This document shows, one piece after another, positions 9,975-21,539 of a DNA stretch of 64,000 nt. Made by a program: the position numbers and the translations under genes. Position 1 is the stretch's first letter. The number at the start of each line of letters is the position of its first letter. Origin of the DNA: Hyalella azteca (Eukaryota; Arthropoda; Malacostraca; Amphipoda; Hyalellidae); NCBI RefSeq assembly GCF_000764305.2, contig NW_025932471.1, positions 20,992 through 84,991 of the forward strand, read 5' to 3'. The notes under the pieces are model-generated. The model had not been told where the DNA came from and ran no database searches. It saw only the letters and a list, made by a program, of their open reading frames with translations.

Positions 9975-10170
9975 AAAAGTTAAGAGATCGTAAGTTCATC
10001 AGCCAATCATTGACGGCCTTTAAAGCAAAATCCACCAATCATAGACAAGAAAATAGAGCGTAAGTACTTACGTTCACATAGCGAGCTTTGAAAGTATCCA
10101 CCAATCATAGACAAGAAAATAGAGCGTAAGTACTTACGTTCACTTAGCGAGTTTTGAAAGTATGGCCCCT
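9975..10170 (+). mobile_element. Repeat C, partly tandem-duplicated copy
   Basis: Starts TTAAGAGATCGTAAGTTCAT, then TTGACGGCCTTTAAAGCAAA. The 70-bp stretch from TCCACCAATCATAGACAAGA to GAGTTTTGAAAGTA occurs twice in tandem and contains the palindrome CGTAAGTACTTACG. Ends at TATGGCCCCTG. A second copy lies at 58126-58270. Confidence 0.75.
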
Positions 10171-10174
10171 GAAG

Positions 10175-10750
10175 ACTAACTCATGCATTGTCCTTTGGCT
10201 ATTCATTAATTTTGTTAGTTTTACGATGCGCATTGAACTGAAGATGGAATTATGAATTATGTTGGAATTATGATCGTTACATAAATGATCGTTATTTGTT
10301 GAATTGGATTGAGTGACGTTCGTAGAGAGGGGATAATTACATTAATTTTTTGTCAGTACTTAGCTTTGATTCAATGATTAAAAAGCTAAATCAATTATAA
10401 ATTGTAATTATTAGTCAATTTTAAAATGATGGCACAAAAAATGTTGACTTGTGTGAATACATTGAGCTTATTCATGAAACAAAATTGACACCTGTCTATG
10501 GCTGTTTACGTGCCTATATTGATGGTGATACGTCCAATATTTTTTTGCATAGAATCGTTTATGTCATTTCAACATTGATGTTAACGCGTCTAACAATAGT
10601 TTGCATCGTGAGCGCGCGTGCATCAAAGATTCATAGGTTTTCGTATCCCCATAAAATGTCTGTTGGTTCAACAAACTCGTATTGCCCCCTCATAAATATT
10701 GCTTCAATATTAATTGTAGCTTGCAGAGCACGGTTTTTTTTCTCTCGTCT
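10175..10750. other. Unique non-coding sequence
   Basis: A long plus frame (10449-10844) runs into the AT-rich repeat that follows. It has no domain or codon signal and I do not call it a gene. Confidence 0.5.
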
Positions 10751-10751
10751 A

Positions 10752-11000
10752 ATATACCAATATATACAGCATACAATAGATACAATATACAACGTATACC
10801 AATATATACAGTATAAAATATATTCCTATAATTATAGTATCTAATTAATTAGTGCAGACAGAGTTGCCTTCTGCCAAATATGCCAATATATACATCATAC
10901 AATATATACAATATACAACGTATACCAATAAATATAGTTTGAAATATATTGCAATAATTAGAGTATATAATTAATTAGTGCAGGCAGAGTTGCCTTCTGC
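10752..11000 (+). repeat. ~124-bp tandem duplication
   Basis: Two copies each run from CCAATATATACA to AATTAATTAGTGCAGRCAGA and GTTGCCTTCTGC. Divergence is mainly in the TA-rich part. Confidence 0.9.
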
Positions 11001-11920
11001 GTTACCAGCGGCGTTTGCTGTGATAAGCGAGCCTTTATTGTCGGTCCCTGGCAGATATTTGACGTGCTCCGTCCACGCGTGCATTTGTGATGATACTTAA
11101 CTATATTATAATAATGATGCCGCGTATAATTATAACTAGTAATTGATTGGGAATACTTTGAGTTGGTAACTAATTGGCAATTGTTGGTAGTTAATTGGCA
11201 ACAATTATAATTTGTACTCAATCGCTAAAATTTTTATTAAGAATTCACTTATAAATATTATTATTGCTAATTATTTGACAAAAATTTTAATTTTTACTAA
11301 ATCGGTAATAATCTTAATTGATAATTAATTGATAAATATCGGTTATTTTTTGACAACAATTATAATTTGTAATAAATGTGTAACAATTTCGAATGTTAAA
11401 TAATTGACAACAATTATTGGTTAACCATATTCATTCATTGTCACCATAGTACGATATGGCTAAAAATCATCATTTTCAAAATCCATTATGAAATTCTATA
11501 TATATACCTACCCAATAACACAGTCTTCAATAGCCATTATGAAATTGCTGACGGTTTCAATAGGATTTTGGTGCAGAGGAAATTTTTTTATTCTCGATTC
11601 TTGATCGTATCAAGCGTCATGTTAGTGACTCTTGTGATCACTATTGATGAATTTTATCAAGTTGTTGAAATGCGGAGAAGCAATTCAATGCTCCAATTCA
11701 GGACCTGTTAATCCACGTGAAGGATGGGCAAAAATTTTACAACCTAGACTTTCTTGTTTTCATCCGGGAAATAGATTCCGATTTATATATTAAATACAAG
11801 TGCAAGCATGTAACTTCTTTGGAATAAAAATTCAATAACAGTTTTCCAGTCGGAGTTAATTAAAATCATAACCTGCATGGGCTGAAAAATTCGATAAATA
11901 CAGTCCTAGGCAAGTCAGAA
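11001..11920. other. AT-rich DNA with diverged short repeats
   Basis: Between 11130 and 11430, TTAATTGGCAACAATTATAA-like and GATAATTAATTGATAA motifs recur irregularly. The remainder has no visible feature. Confidence 0.5.
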
Positions 11921-11929
11921 AGCAATGAA

Positions 11930-12062
11930 GCATTTTATGATGAATGAAGCATTTTATTATGAATGAAGCATTTTATGATGAATGAAGCATTTTATGATGA
12001 ATGAAGCATTTTATGATGAATGAAGCATTTTATGATGAATGAAGCATTTTATTATGAATGCG
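11930..12062 (+). repeat. 19-bp minisatellite
   Basis: Seven units of TGAATGAAGCATTTTATGA. Confidence 0.95.
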
Positions 12063-13435
12063 AGTAATGGGAAAGGCTGCGCCTCCAACGTCATTGCATT
12101 CTCTTGCCCGGCCATGCGCTTGATATATTGCATTTCTTTAATCAAGCTTTCATTTTAAAAACCCGCGCAAAAAAATTGGCGCGAAAGCTTCATGAAAATT
12201 AGACGAACATTACAATTGTGAGTCACGATTAATTTCATCTTGTATATCACAAGTAAACAAAAATTGAGAATTTTTTTACATCTGGGCACGGGTTCTGTGT
12301 CGCGCTAAACTTAAAAGTAGTTTTCCAAGTCATAGATTGCAGAGATTTTTTACTATATAATCTGGTGAAACATGCCTGCCAAGTTCAACTATATGTCGGA
12401 AATACAACCACACTTGATTTAATTCATTCAATTTATCGAATACAATTTCTATTCTTAACATTGATGTTTACAAATTCGCAAGGATGCACCGCCCAAATTG
12501 TGAATGATTAGCATTGTCATGAAAAACTTTCACAACGGTTCTTAATTCACGTGTTCAAATATACGCTGCATTGTATTTATCAGGTGTTCAAATCTTCGCT
12601 TTGTTCATCGCGTGTTCAAGTGTTCACTACATTTGTCGTATGTTCAATTGATATTTCCATTCATCTTTGGTTCTCGACGGAGATAATTCAGCTGGCCTAA
12701 TTTTGCAGCGTAGAATTTTAATTGCAGCAGCTCCGTCCTTTAAAAGAGATTTATTGCCTTCGAATTAGCTTTCGTTGCCCCACTCAATGAAGATGATAGT
12801 TGATCGTATGTGTACGCCAGCAATATTTGCCATATTCATGCTAGGAAAGTTAAATATTATTCTGATGATTTCTGAATAATTTTAGTTACTACCATATTTT
12901 CTTATTTCTTGGGATTTATTTAGTCAATTGTATTATTTTTGGTCAAATTAATTTCCTGTATTTCCTGACGTATTAGCGTTTCTTTTGAACACAAATCGAG
13001 ATTTTTTCTTGAGCGAATTAAGTCTCTTTAGTTTGTACGAAATTTTCATTATCCTCTTGGATATTATTCATCATTCATCGTCCTCTCGTAAATCGGCCGC
13101 GGTTTTAGCCGAGCAAAACTCGCAATAATAAGTGTGTGCCGTTTGATTAAAAGGCCAAGTTGAATCAAATTACCGCATTGCGGTCATTGCCTAAGTCTTT
13201 TGTTTTTATGACGCCTCATTTGGACTGCTGATACGGACTAGAGCGACGAGGTGTGTGCTATTTTAGCTCCCTTATAAGTACGCTTCATGGTAATTGCTCT
13301 TATTATAATGGACTGCTGGACTAAAACGTTACTATTACCCTGGCGGAGGCCTAATGTATTGCTCCTTCATTCCAACCTTGGCATTGCCGATTCGGCGTGT
13401 CACTCTCTTGTGCCAGTCCAAGAGGTCTTGAGAAT
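12063..13435. other. Unique non-coding sequence
   Basis: A weak GTGTTCAA repeat occurs at 12548-12650, with about three units. No gene, and no mobile element recognised. Confidence 0.5.
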
Positions 13436-13439
13436 GTGT

Positions 13440-14035
13440 GAAGATCTGCCTGAGATCTTATGATGCGTCAGAGATTTCGTTGCATATTCTGATAAGCCAG
13501 AGATCTTATGATGCGTCAGAGATTTCGTTGCATATTCTGATAAGCCAGAGATCTTATGATGCGTCAGAGATTTCCTTGCATATTCTGATAAGCCATGGAT
13601 CTTATGATGCGTCAGAGATTTCCTTGCATATTCTGATAAGCCAGAGATCTTATGATGCGCCAGAGATTTCCTTGCATATTCTGATAAGCCATGGATCTTA
13701 TGATACAACAGAGATCTTTTTTCTTTTTCCAATGTTCCAGAGATTTTGTATGGATGCAGCAGGGATCTATTTATACCCTGTGATCTGCCTTAGATCGCAT
13801 GATTCATTAGGAATATACTAGCATATTCCTATATGCCAGATATCTTATGATGCGGTAGAGAATCTCCTAGCATATCCTGATGACAGATTTTTTGATGCGT
13901 CCGGGATATTCTGCAAATTCCGCTAGGCCAGAGATTTTTTGATGAAGGAGGGAATCTCATTTAATATTCCGATGCTTTAGATCTTATGATGCGTCAGGGA
14001 TATCTTCGCAAATTCCGATATGCCAGAGATTGCTG
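13440..14035 (+). repeat. 48-bp minisatellite, left part
   Basis: Units run GCCAGAGATCTTATGATGCG, TCAGAGATTTCCTTGCATAT, TCTGATAA. Five near-identical units reach about 13715 and diverged ones continue to 14035. The array is split by the foldback element and resumes at 14400. Confidence 0.93.
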
Positions 14036-14385
14036 CACTGAGAGAAATGGGTGGGTCTGGATGACCCACTTTGATGAGTCAACCGCGTCCGAAAATCGAT
14101 GCACTTTTTTGACTCACTTGCCCCATTTGTGGGTCATACTGACCCATTAAATTTCAAGCATGACTCACTTGTGGCGTTAAATCGCTCTGACGCCCAGATG
14201 CTATTTACGTATCCATGCTACGGGTGGCGTCATAAGGGATTTGACGTCACAAGTGAGTCATGCCTGGAATTTAATGGGTCAGTATGACCCACAAATGGGG
14301 CAAGTGAGTCAAAAAAGTGCATCGATTTTCGGACGCGGTTGACTCATCAAAGTGGGTCATCCAGACCCGCCCATTTCTCTCAGTG
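14036..14385. mobile_element. Foldback MITE with ~160-bp inverted arms
   Basis: The left arm starts CACTGAGAGAAATGGGTGGG and the right arm ends CCGCCCATTTCTCTCAGTG. The arms pair over about 160 bp with only around ten mismatches, leaving a loop of about 30 bp near 14195-14225. Both arms carry GGTCATACTGACC or its complement (14132-14144, 14277-14289). The first 22 bases resemble the MITE A terminus, so the two are probably related. No coding capacity. Confidence 0.92.
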
Positions 14386-14399
14386 TGGTGCTGATAAAT

Positions 14400-14560
14400 C
14401 CTGAATAACGTTCTGGTCTGCCAAAGATCTTATTTGGAGGCTAGAGATAATCTTGCATTGTTTTGATTGCCAGAGATCTTATCGTGGGCTAGAGATAATC
14501 TTGCATTGTTTTGACTGCCAGAGATCTTATGATGAGCCAGGGATCCTCTAACTGACATAT
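14400..14560 (+). repeat. 48-bp minisatellite, right part
   Basis: Diverged units resume after the foldback element: GCCAGAGATCTTAT, GGGCTAGAGATAATCTTGCA, TTGTTTTGA. Confidence 0.8.
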
Positions 14561-14659
14561 CCTAGCAAACCAGAAATATTTTTATGTGACATTGATCGTG
14601 TGACACATGTGTTCATGATCTCTTGATATGGCATGGATCTTTTCGTATATGATGTGCCA

Positions 14660-14890
14660 AAAATATTTTGAAGTATCATGTTTCTTCTGGCATGAGATGT
14701 GTCACAGGTCTATCGATGTGTCCTGTATCTTCTGGCATGTGATGTGTCACAGGTCTATCAATGTGTCCTGTATCTTCTGGCATGTGATGTGTCACAGGTC
14801 TATCAATGTGTCCTGTATCTTCTGGCATGAGATGTGTCACAGGTCTATCAATGTGCAATGTATCTTCTAGCATGAGATGTGTCACAGATA
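14660..14890 (+). repeat. 45-bp minisatellite
   Basis: Five units of GATGTGTCACAGGTCTATCA then ATGTGTCCTGTATCTTCTGG and CATGT. Confidence 0.95.
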
Positions 14891-15077
14891 ATCCGTCTCC
14901 TCATAATCTAAGTTGAAGCTGCTCAGCTATCCTTAATCTGTTTTAAATATTCAAGTTGAAGCAACTTGCCTGCGACGAGAAGTTGTCTGGGTTTGATCGC
15001 CTGTTCAGATCCCGTGTTCACTTTATCGTTTGAACTTCGGCCTCGATTGCGGTACTCTAACTTGCCCAATCAGCGAG

Positions 15078-15525
15078 GATTTCTCCGAGATTCTTGCACA
15101 GATTTGCTACAAGATTCTCGGCGCAATTGACTCCAAGATTCTCACTGAGATTCTCTCCGAGATTCTTGGTAAGATTCGCAACAAGATTTCCTGTTAGATT
15201 GGCCGCGAAATTCTCAATAGAATTCACTCCAAGTTTCTCAGTAAAATTTTTTACACAATTTTTATTAAGATTAACTACTAGATTCTCTCCGAGATTCTCT
15301 CTGAGATTCTCAACAAAAATTTTCGTTATTATTCTGTGAAGATTCCCATTAAGAGTCGCTACAGAATTTTCTGTGGGATTTGCTAGAAGATACCAGTATA
15401 ATTCGCTTCACGATTCTTATTATAGGATCTGCGATTCTCAGTAAGACTTACTCCACGATTATTTATCAGTAGAATTTGTTCCGCGATTTTCAGTAGGATT
15501 CGCTCGCAGTAGGATTCTCTGTGAG
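15078..15525 (+). repeat. Short-period AGATTCTC repeat
   Basis: AGATTC recurs every 10-24 bp, mostly as GAGATTCTC and AAGATTCNC, decaying toward 15500. Confidence 0.85.
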
Positions 15526-15587
15526 GTCGTCAGCAATACCTCATTAACATTCCTTACGCTGCGAGTCTGTTCGCAGCTCAATGCTCA

Positions 15588-15729
15588 CACTCAAAAAAAT
15601 TAACGGATATAATTGTCTAACTAGTGACTTTTCTGCACATGGCACTGATACGCTCTATTAACCGGGCCTAACTGGGTCAGGATGACTCACACAAGGGTAA
15701 GGACAAAGTCTCACTCATATCTCTGAGTG
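15588..15729 (+). mobile_element. MITE A, internally deleted
   Basis: Termini CACTCAAAAAAATTAACGGA and CTCACTCATATCTCTGAGTG. Core GGGCCTAACTGGGTCAGGAT. The CGATGCACTTT segment near the right end is shortened. Confidence 0.85.
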
Positions 15730-15849
15730 CGCACGGCGACACTGCTGGAAGGCTTCGAGGGACAAAGTATCTGTTCTCTCTATAAAAATAGAGGATTAGG
15801 AAAATCTTGAGCTTTTCATTTGTTACTGATTTGTGAGTGATGACGGTAT

Positions 15850-16045
15850 TTAGAGGTCTCGAGGTATTTTAAGGCATTACTCACCTTATTATTTGGCATT
15901 TATCTAGGCATTCTAAGGTATTATTCAACTAATTGTAAGGTATTACTCAAGGTATTTTAAAATATTACTCAACTTATGGTAGGGTATTTTTCAAGGTATT
16001 TTTAGTGCATAACTTAGGCATTGTAAGGCATTACTCGACTTGCAC
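15850..16045 (+). repeat. Diverged ~20-bp AAGGTATTACTCAA repeat
   Basis: About ten imperfect AAGGCATTACTC / AAGGTATTTTTCAA units. Confidence 0.75.
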
Positions 16046-16665
16046 ATTTATGTTATACAGCTTCTCCGTGTTTCTGGTCACGAATGCAATGCAGCTGCTT
16101 AATGCAGGCCTTGATACAAATTACAGCCGCATTATGGTCGATCAATCCGCGGCCGCTCGTAAATTGCCCGTAATTTGTAACTAGGGATTACTGCAACCTT
16201 TGTTATAATTTGATTATAGTCTCTACATTGCATGGCCTGTTTAAAGTTGGAGATTCGGGGTAATAAACACTTGAATCTGAGGTTTTTTATCCCTAGTCTT
16301 GCTCATGTTCGGGCATTCCTTGCCAGTGGCATGTGCTCGCATAGGCCGACCTACTAAAATATTTACCCCCTATCGAAAATTTGAGGCGTGTCATACGCGG
16401 CCAACCACTTGTTATTATTTGAACCGCCCCGAAACGCCTGAGTTGTGGTAAACAACTATAGTTTGGTGTTGATGGCTGACACGAAGGCCAACTAGAGACT
16501 TTTCTTGATGACATTTTCCTCATCCTTTTTGTCCAGTGCTTTTTTTCTGGCTGTAATTACGATGTTTAAGAAAATCAAACACCGTGATTATCATGCATAT
16601 AAATTGTACGTAATATTGAAGCGGAAAGAAGACTTAGAAAAACCCAAGTATGCTTCTAATGGTTT
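16046..16665. other. Unique non-coding sequence
   Basis: GC-richer at 16310-16480. Frames there have no recognisable domain. Confidence 0.5.
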
Positions 16666-16679
16666 CTGCCTCGGTCTTC

Positions 16680-16756
16680 ATCGCCGCTACACAAATGTTG
16701 GTGTTTACTTGTATGTATACTTGCGCTACACAAATGTTGGTGTTTACTTGCAGAAT
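16680..16756 (+). repeat. ~43-bp duplication
   Basis: GCTACACAAATGTTGGTGTT then TACTTG occurs twice. Confidence 0.85.
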
Positions 16757-17035
16757 CATACGGATTCTCTGTCCACACGGATTCTCTGTCCACACGGATT
16801 CTCTGTCCACACGGATTCTCTGTCCATACGAATTCTCGTCCATTCGGATTCTCTGTCCACAGGGGTTCTTTGTCCAGACGGATTCTCTGTCCCAAAAATA
16901 TACGGTAACAGTCCTGCTACATTGTTAAATATAATAAACAACAAAAGACTTACGTATTCTCTGTCCGTACGTATTCTCTGTTCATGCGGATTCTTTCCGT
17001 ACGGATTATCTGTTCACACGGATTCTTTGTCCAAT
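16757..17035 (+). repeat. 17-bp minisatellite
   Basis: About fourteen CACACGGATTCTCTGTC units, interrupted by about 65 bp of unrelated sequence (16890-16950). The period opens frames on both strands; these are not genes. Confidence 0.92.
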
Positions 17036-17354
17036 ACTTGCGGCAGTTCTCACCGATATTTAAACGAATAAATTAGTTAGTAGCAAGCTTCAACTCATTA
17101 GGTTAGTTAAAAAGCCTGCTAAACTCGCGCTTTTTTAACTAATCGATGCTTGAAATGTTTGAAGCTATTCTGAAAGAGGACTAAGTACTTGAAGTTATTA
17201 ATTACATTAATTAATCCCCTTCACGGACCCCGCTTCATTATAGAATGTTGCCGTATTTCTTTGCAGCTTTAGGCATTAAGCTCCACAGGACAACCCACGA
17301 GGAAAATGACGACACAAATTTATGTACGAAATGTATGTATTTATGTATGTATGT

Positions 17355-17442
17355 TGATTCAACGAAACTCAGTTCAATCTGACGTTGATTCTACGGAATA
17401 ACGTCTAATCCAACGTTGATTCAACGTCAGATGTCTGGTGGG
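17355..17442 (-). mobile_element. Family B element, one end
   Basis: Contains GTTGATTCTACGG, AACGTCTAATCCAACGTTGA and ends AACGTCAGATGTCTGGTGGG. Confidence 0.7.
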
Positions 17443-17589
17443 AAGCAGTTACGTATGAGGTTTAAAGCTGCTGCTTGTTTGTTATGTACCATTAAATTAA
17501 TCTTACATTAGCGCGCATTGCTCTTGCATTGTGCGCCCGGGGTGACGGAAGCACAGAAGAAGAATATATTTCTATAGCGAGTATCCGCG

Positions 17590-17783
17590 CACTCAGAAAA
17601 GTGATTGGGTCGGATTGTCCAAAAAGTGACACTTTTTTTACCCTCAGCATCGGCAGAAATCAGGCGTAGCGCTGATACGCATGCCCTGGTGTCGACTGGC
17701 AAAACAGTGTTAGGATGACCCACCCGTACGTGGCTAGAAACTACATCGTTATTTTGACGAAGTTTCACTCATATCTCTGAGTG
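17590..17783 (+). mobile_element. MITE A, full length
   Basis: Termini CACTCAGAAAAGTGATTGGG and TTCACTCATATCTCTGAGTG. Interior CTGATACGCATGCCCTGGTG and TTAGGATGACCCACC. Confidence 0.85.
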
Positions 17784-17894
17784 TAGAGTTGATTATAAGC
17801 ATTTGTATGAGCGTCGGATGACCTGTTGAGAGCGAAGTTTGTGTCGCTGCTTTGGTGCAGTAAGAGCTTTTCCTTATTTGTGTGTTACTTGTCA

Positions 17895-18057
17895 TCTCCA
17901 TTAAGAAAAGTAAATCATATATTGTCCAAATTGTGACGCACTTTATGTACGTAGCACTGATACGCGATTTTGCCGGGCTTAACCGGGTCCGGGTGACGCA
18001 CGCAAGAGTAAAGAGTGCATCGTTATTTGAACGAAGTATCACTCATTTTTCTAAGTG
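17895..18057 (+). mobile_element. MITE A, left terminus eroded
   Basis: AAATCATATATTGTCCAAAT, GTAGCACTGATACGCGATTT, GTGCATCGTTATTTGAACGA, ending CACTCATTTTTCTAAGTG. Confidence 0.8.
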
Positions 18058-18179
18058 GCGTGTGCATATTTGATGCGTTATTTTCTCCCTATGTTCGTCC
18101 CAGTTGATAATTTATGTTCCTTTCTAAGATTTTCTTGATGTTTTCAAAGCTTCGTTATTTATTTGTTCATAATTCGTTC

Positions 18180-18284
18180 CCACCTGACAAACGTTGCTGA
18201 AACTACTCTGAATTAATGTTGAATCAAGCAAACAATGTTTAATTCGATAGGTATTGATTTAACGTCAAATATCATCTGGGATTG
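18180..18284 (+). mobile_element. Family B element, both ends
   Basis: CCCACCTGACAAACGTTGCT at the left, ATTTAACGTCAAATATCATC then TGGGA at the right, about 105 bp with TGTTGAATC-type interior. Confidence 0.6.
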
Positions 18285-18289
18285 AGCTC

Positions 18290-19270
18290 TTAAGAAACTT
18301 GTTTGTGATCGTCATGATGAGTAGCATTCACCTTTACAGGTTTTGACGGCCTTGATTTACACTCCTGATTATTTGTTTATAGTTCGTTTGCCTCTACAAA
18401 AACCTGTTTTGTGATTCAGGAATGGCCTTTATCTTGATGGTTCTTAGCAGCTTCGAAATTACACTCACATTTATTTGTTTATAATTCCTTTACCTATTGA
18501 GAAACCAATTTTGTGATCGTCTTGAAGAATTAAGTGGCTGGTCTCACGAGTAAAGAAAATTCCAGAGGCGTAAGATTCTTATCTCCGTCATGAGCGTCAG
18601 GCACAAAATAGAAAGACTTCATCTTAAAAGTTATGGCGTCCAAAGCCAGCTGTTTGGTGCATCATTTAACCCCTGTACTGCATTAGTACAATGCAGTATT
18701 ATTGTACTAATGCTAATTTATATATTTAATTTTATATTCATATAATGTTAATTTATATGTACTAATGCTAATTTATAATAATACTAATTTCATAATAATA
18801 TTATTGTACTAATGTAATTATTAATTATGAAAAAATGTTGTCTGACAAGTATTAATATTGCGTCATTCGCCTCTATACAATATTACATTATTCAACTCTT
18901 GTTGGATCTCATAGGTACCTGTCAACTCAGTAAGAATATTACGTTGCAAAATTATGTAGTCCGACAAGGGTTAATATTGCGTCTTTAATTTGCTGAAATG
19001 CACATAACTTTATTTATTATGGCATGATTTGATGCAATGCGCTTGCTATTATTAATGTGGCATCATTTACTGCAATAAACAATACATTATTTGTAGCAAT
19101 ACAAAATAAAATGTGTAACCCTTGTGAGAACAATTGTACAATTGTCCACATACTCTGTACGAATATAGCGTTGTATATTATGCAGTCTGACATCACTAGA
19201 GGTAGTGAAACTAGAGAAGTCCATTACTGATGCTCTGCCTTATAGTTCTGCCTAGACCCCGTGGAGGCGT
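18290..19270. other. Unique AT-rich non-coding sequence
   Basis: Contains a TTTATTTGTTTATAATTCGTT-like phrase three times between 18160 and 18490, and ACTAATGCTAATTTATA repeats at 18710-18790. No gene. Confidence 0.5.
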
Positions 19271-19275
19271 GAGTA

Positions 19276-19458
19276 CACTCGCAGAAATAAGTGAGCCTTT
19301 GTCCTAATGATACACTTTTTGCCTCTGTGTGGGTCAATCCTGTCTCAGTAGACTTGGTAAAAGTGCTAGTCAGTGTCAATGTCCGCTTTCTTCTCGTGCG
19401 GTGGGCAAAGAAAGTAGATCATTATTTGGAGTTTTTGCCGCATTAATTTTTCTGAGTG
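19276..19458 (-). mobile_element. MITE A, near full length
   Basis: Termini CACTCGCAGAAATAAGTGAG and CATTAATTTTTCTGAGTG, flanked by TA on both sides (gtaCACTC, GAGTGtat). Confidence 0.82.
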
Positions 19459-19628
19459 TATGTCGTAGATGTTGCCCACGACACGACGGCTCGGCCCGAG
19501 TTGATAATTGACGGAGGGGCTACAAAGTATGGAAGAAAGAAGAGGTTATAAGGAGTTCCTATGCAGTTTAATTGGCCTTAAAGATGGCGACGCCCCAGCC
19601 TCGACATCGTGCCCGGAATACGTGAACG

Positions 19629-19877
19629 CAGAAAAATGAGTGGGACTTTGTCCGAATAGCGATGCATTTTTTGTCATTGTGTGCGTCATATTAATCTTGT
19701 TTGGCCCGGAATACGTGAACGCAGAAAAATGAGTGGGACTCTGTCCGAATTGCGATGCATTTTTGTCCTTGTGTGGGTCTTCTCAACCTTGTTTGGCCCG
19801 TAACAAGGCGTATATAAGTACTATATGAAGAAAGCGTGTCACCGTTTGGACAATAGGACCCATCCATATCTCTGAGT
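19629..19877 (-). mobile_element. MITE A with its left half duplicated
   Basis: CCCGGAATACGTGAACGCAG and AAAAATGAGTGGGACT occur at 19612 and again at 19705, a 93-bp step that repeats the left half of the element plus flank. One right half follows, ending GACCCATCCATATCTCTGAG. Confidence 0.8.
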
Positions 19878-19879
19878 TC

Positions 19880-20262
19880 AAGAGCTCGAGACGAGGTCTT
19901 ATCAGCGCTTGACAGCGAACACGCATGCATTCCAGCACCTACTGCAGCTTGCATGTCTTCTTCCTAGTTTATAGTGAAAGATAAAATTATTGGAATTTAT
20001 CTACTTAGTGCAGAGAATTGCTGCGGATTTACCTACTGGGGAACTTGAATGCATCCGCCGTGCGGGATGAATAGTCGCGTGCTAGTGAGAATCGTCGCCG
20101 TATTATATTCATCACTCAGTTCTTCTTTCTGTTAATATGTATATTTATTAGTGTACCTTCGCCGTATTATTCTTCACTCAGCACTTCTTTGTGTTCATGT
20201 TATGCCTTGTATGAAGGACTCGAATTTTGCGAGCTCTTGTGCTGTGAAAAAATGTGTCCTAT
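19880..20262. other. Unique non-coding sequence
   Basis: CGCCGTATTAT plus TCACTCAG occurs twice (20095, 20159). Nothing else. Confidence 0.5.
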
Positions 20263-20266
20263 CATA

Positions 20267-20349
20267 CACTCAGAAAAATTAATGGGTCATTTGTTCCAAA
20301 TAGTGACACACTTTCTGCGTGGAGTACTGCCTCTCAAATTTTCTGAGTG
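20267..20349 (+). mobile_element. MITE A, 83-bp deletion derivative
   Basis: Left end CACTCAGAAAAATTAATGGG through AGTGACACACTTTCTGCG, then directly CTCAAATTTTCTGAGTG. The middle is absent. Confidence 0.85.
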
Positions 20350-20471
20350 CATGGCTCCTAAACTGCTCGGGCATCTTGAAATCTATGTACGGAAATTTTC
20401 GTGATAATTCTTCCTGGTAATTCACTGCCCAAGATTTATATGAAGTTGAGGCTGGCAATACACAAGGGCTG

Positions 20472-20659
20472 CACTCAAAGAAATGATTGAGACTTTGTCC
20501 AAGTAGCGATGCAATTTATGCGCTTGTATGGGTCATCGTGACTCAGCTTGGCCCGGCTATAAGGAACGCATCTGTGTCACGCGTGCTCTCTGCCCGTGTT
20601 GTGGGTATAAAAGTGTTTCATACTTTTTGGACAGTGTGACCCATAGGTTTTTCTGAGTG
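20472..20659 (-). mobile_element. MITE A, full length
   Basis: Termini CACTCAAAGAAATGATTGAG and CCATAGGTTTTTCTGAGTG. Interior ACGCATCTGTGTCACGCGTG and CTCTGCCCGTGTTGTGGG. Confidence 0.88.
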
Positions 20660-20807
20660 ATGGGAGGCTTTCAATAAGAGCTTAAATGCATGCCTGATCT
20701 ATATGACACGCAGGTGCCCAGGTGGACGAGCGATGTTTATGACCCGCCTTTCTTTTGTGTGAACTCGGGGAGCTAAACTTAGATTATTCTCACTGCACCT
20801 GTGAGAA

Positions 20808-20960
20808 ATTTACACATAATTGCGATAAATTTGCGCATATTTGTGATAAATTTACACATATTTGTGGTAAATGTGCACATATTTCTGATAAATTTGCACA
20901 TATTTGTGATAAATTTGCACATATTTGTGAAAAATTTACACATATTTCTGATAACGAGTC
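20808..20960 (+). repeat. 21-bp minisatellite
   Basis: About seven units of AAATTTGCACATATTTGTGAT. The 21-bp period opens frames on both strands (HICDKFA-like). Confidence 0.92.
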
Positions 20961-21370
20961 TCTGACGGACTGTCCATTATGTGGCTTGAAGCACATTTTT
21001 AATGGTATGATTTAAGTCTTCCTCGGTACTTGATATTAATTTTAATTTGTATTCTTGATAAGTACATTCAATCGTAGAAGTATGTTCGATGAATTATTGT
21101 GTAGAGAGACTTGTTGGTAATGTGGATATATACGTAGAGAACGACATGCTTGTTAAGGCCCCTTGCTCCATGGCTGTTTCCATGTGATATTCGGTTTCTA
21201 TTATGATTTAAATAGATTGTGACGCCGCTGGAACATTACTCAGAAATTAAAAAATTTTAAAGTAAAATATCATCGCGGTATACACTTCAGGAATTTCTAA
21301 ATAAATCATTTCTGCTGGCTTTCGCTCAGCGTATTCTCGTATTCTCTTCGAGCTGTTGAGATTTCGTTTC
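20961..21370. other. Unique non-coding sequence
   Basis: No feature recognised. Confidence 0.5.
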
Positions 21371-21372
21371 AA

Positions 21373-21533
21373 CACTCAGAAAGATAAACTCATATTATCC
21401 AAATAGTGATACACTTTCGGCCCGTATAGCCACTGATACGTTCTTACACCGGGCCAAGCTGGGTCAGGTTGGCTCACACGAGGGCGTAAAGTGCATCGCT
21501 TTTTGGTCAAAGTCTCACTCCTTTCTCCGGGTG
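21373..21533 (+). mobile_element. MITE A, near full length
   Basis: Termini CACTCAGAAAGATAAACTCA and CTCACTCCTTTCTCCGGGTG. Core GGGCCAAGCTGGGTCAGGTT. Confidence 0.85.
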
Positions 21534-21539
21534 AAAACG

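Noticed and set aside
10449..10844. 131-codon plus frame as a gene
   Set aside because: AT-rich, no domain, its last third lies in a TATACA duplication, and no splice or promoter context.
15078..15525. Heat-shock elements in the AGATTCTC repeat
   Set aside because: The nGAAnnTTCn spacing is not met consistently; the pattern is explained by a short-period repeat.
20709..20780. Possible exon after ACACGCAG, just before the 21-bp array
   Set aside because: It would fit the exon-plus-array pattern, but no convincing donor and no conserved frame is seen.
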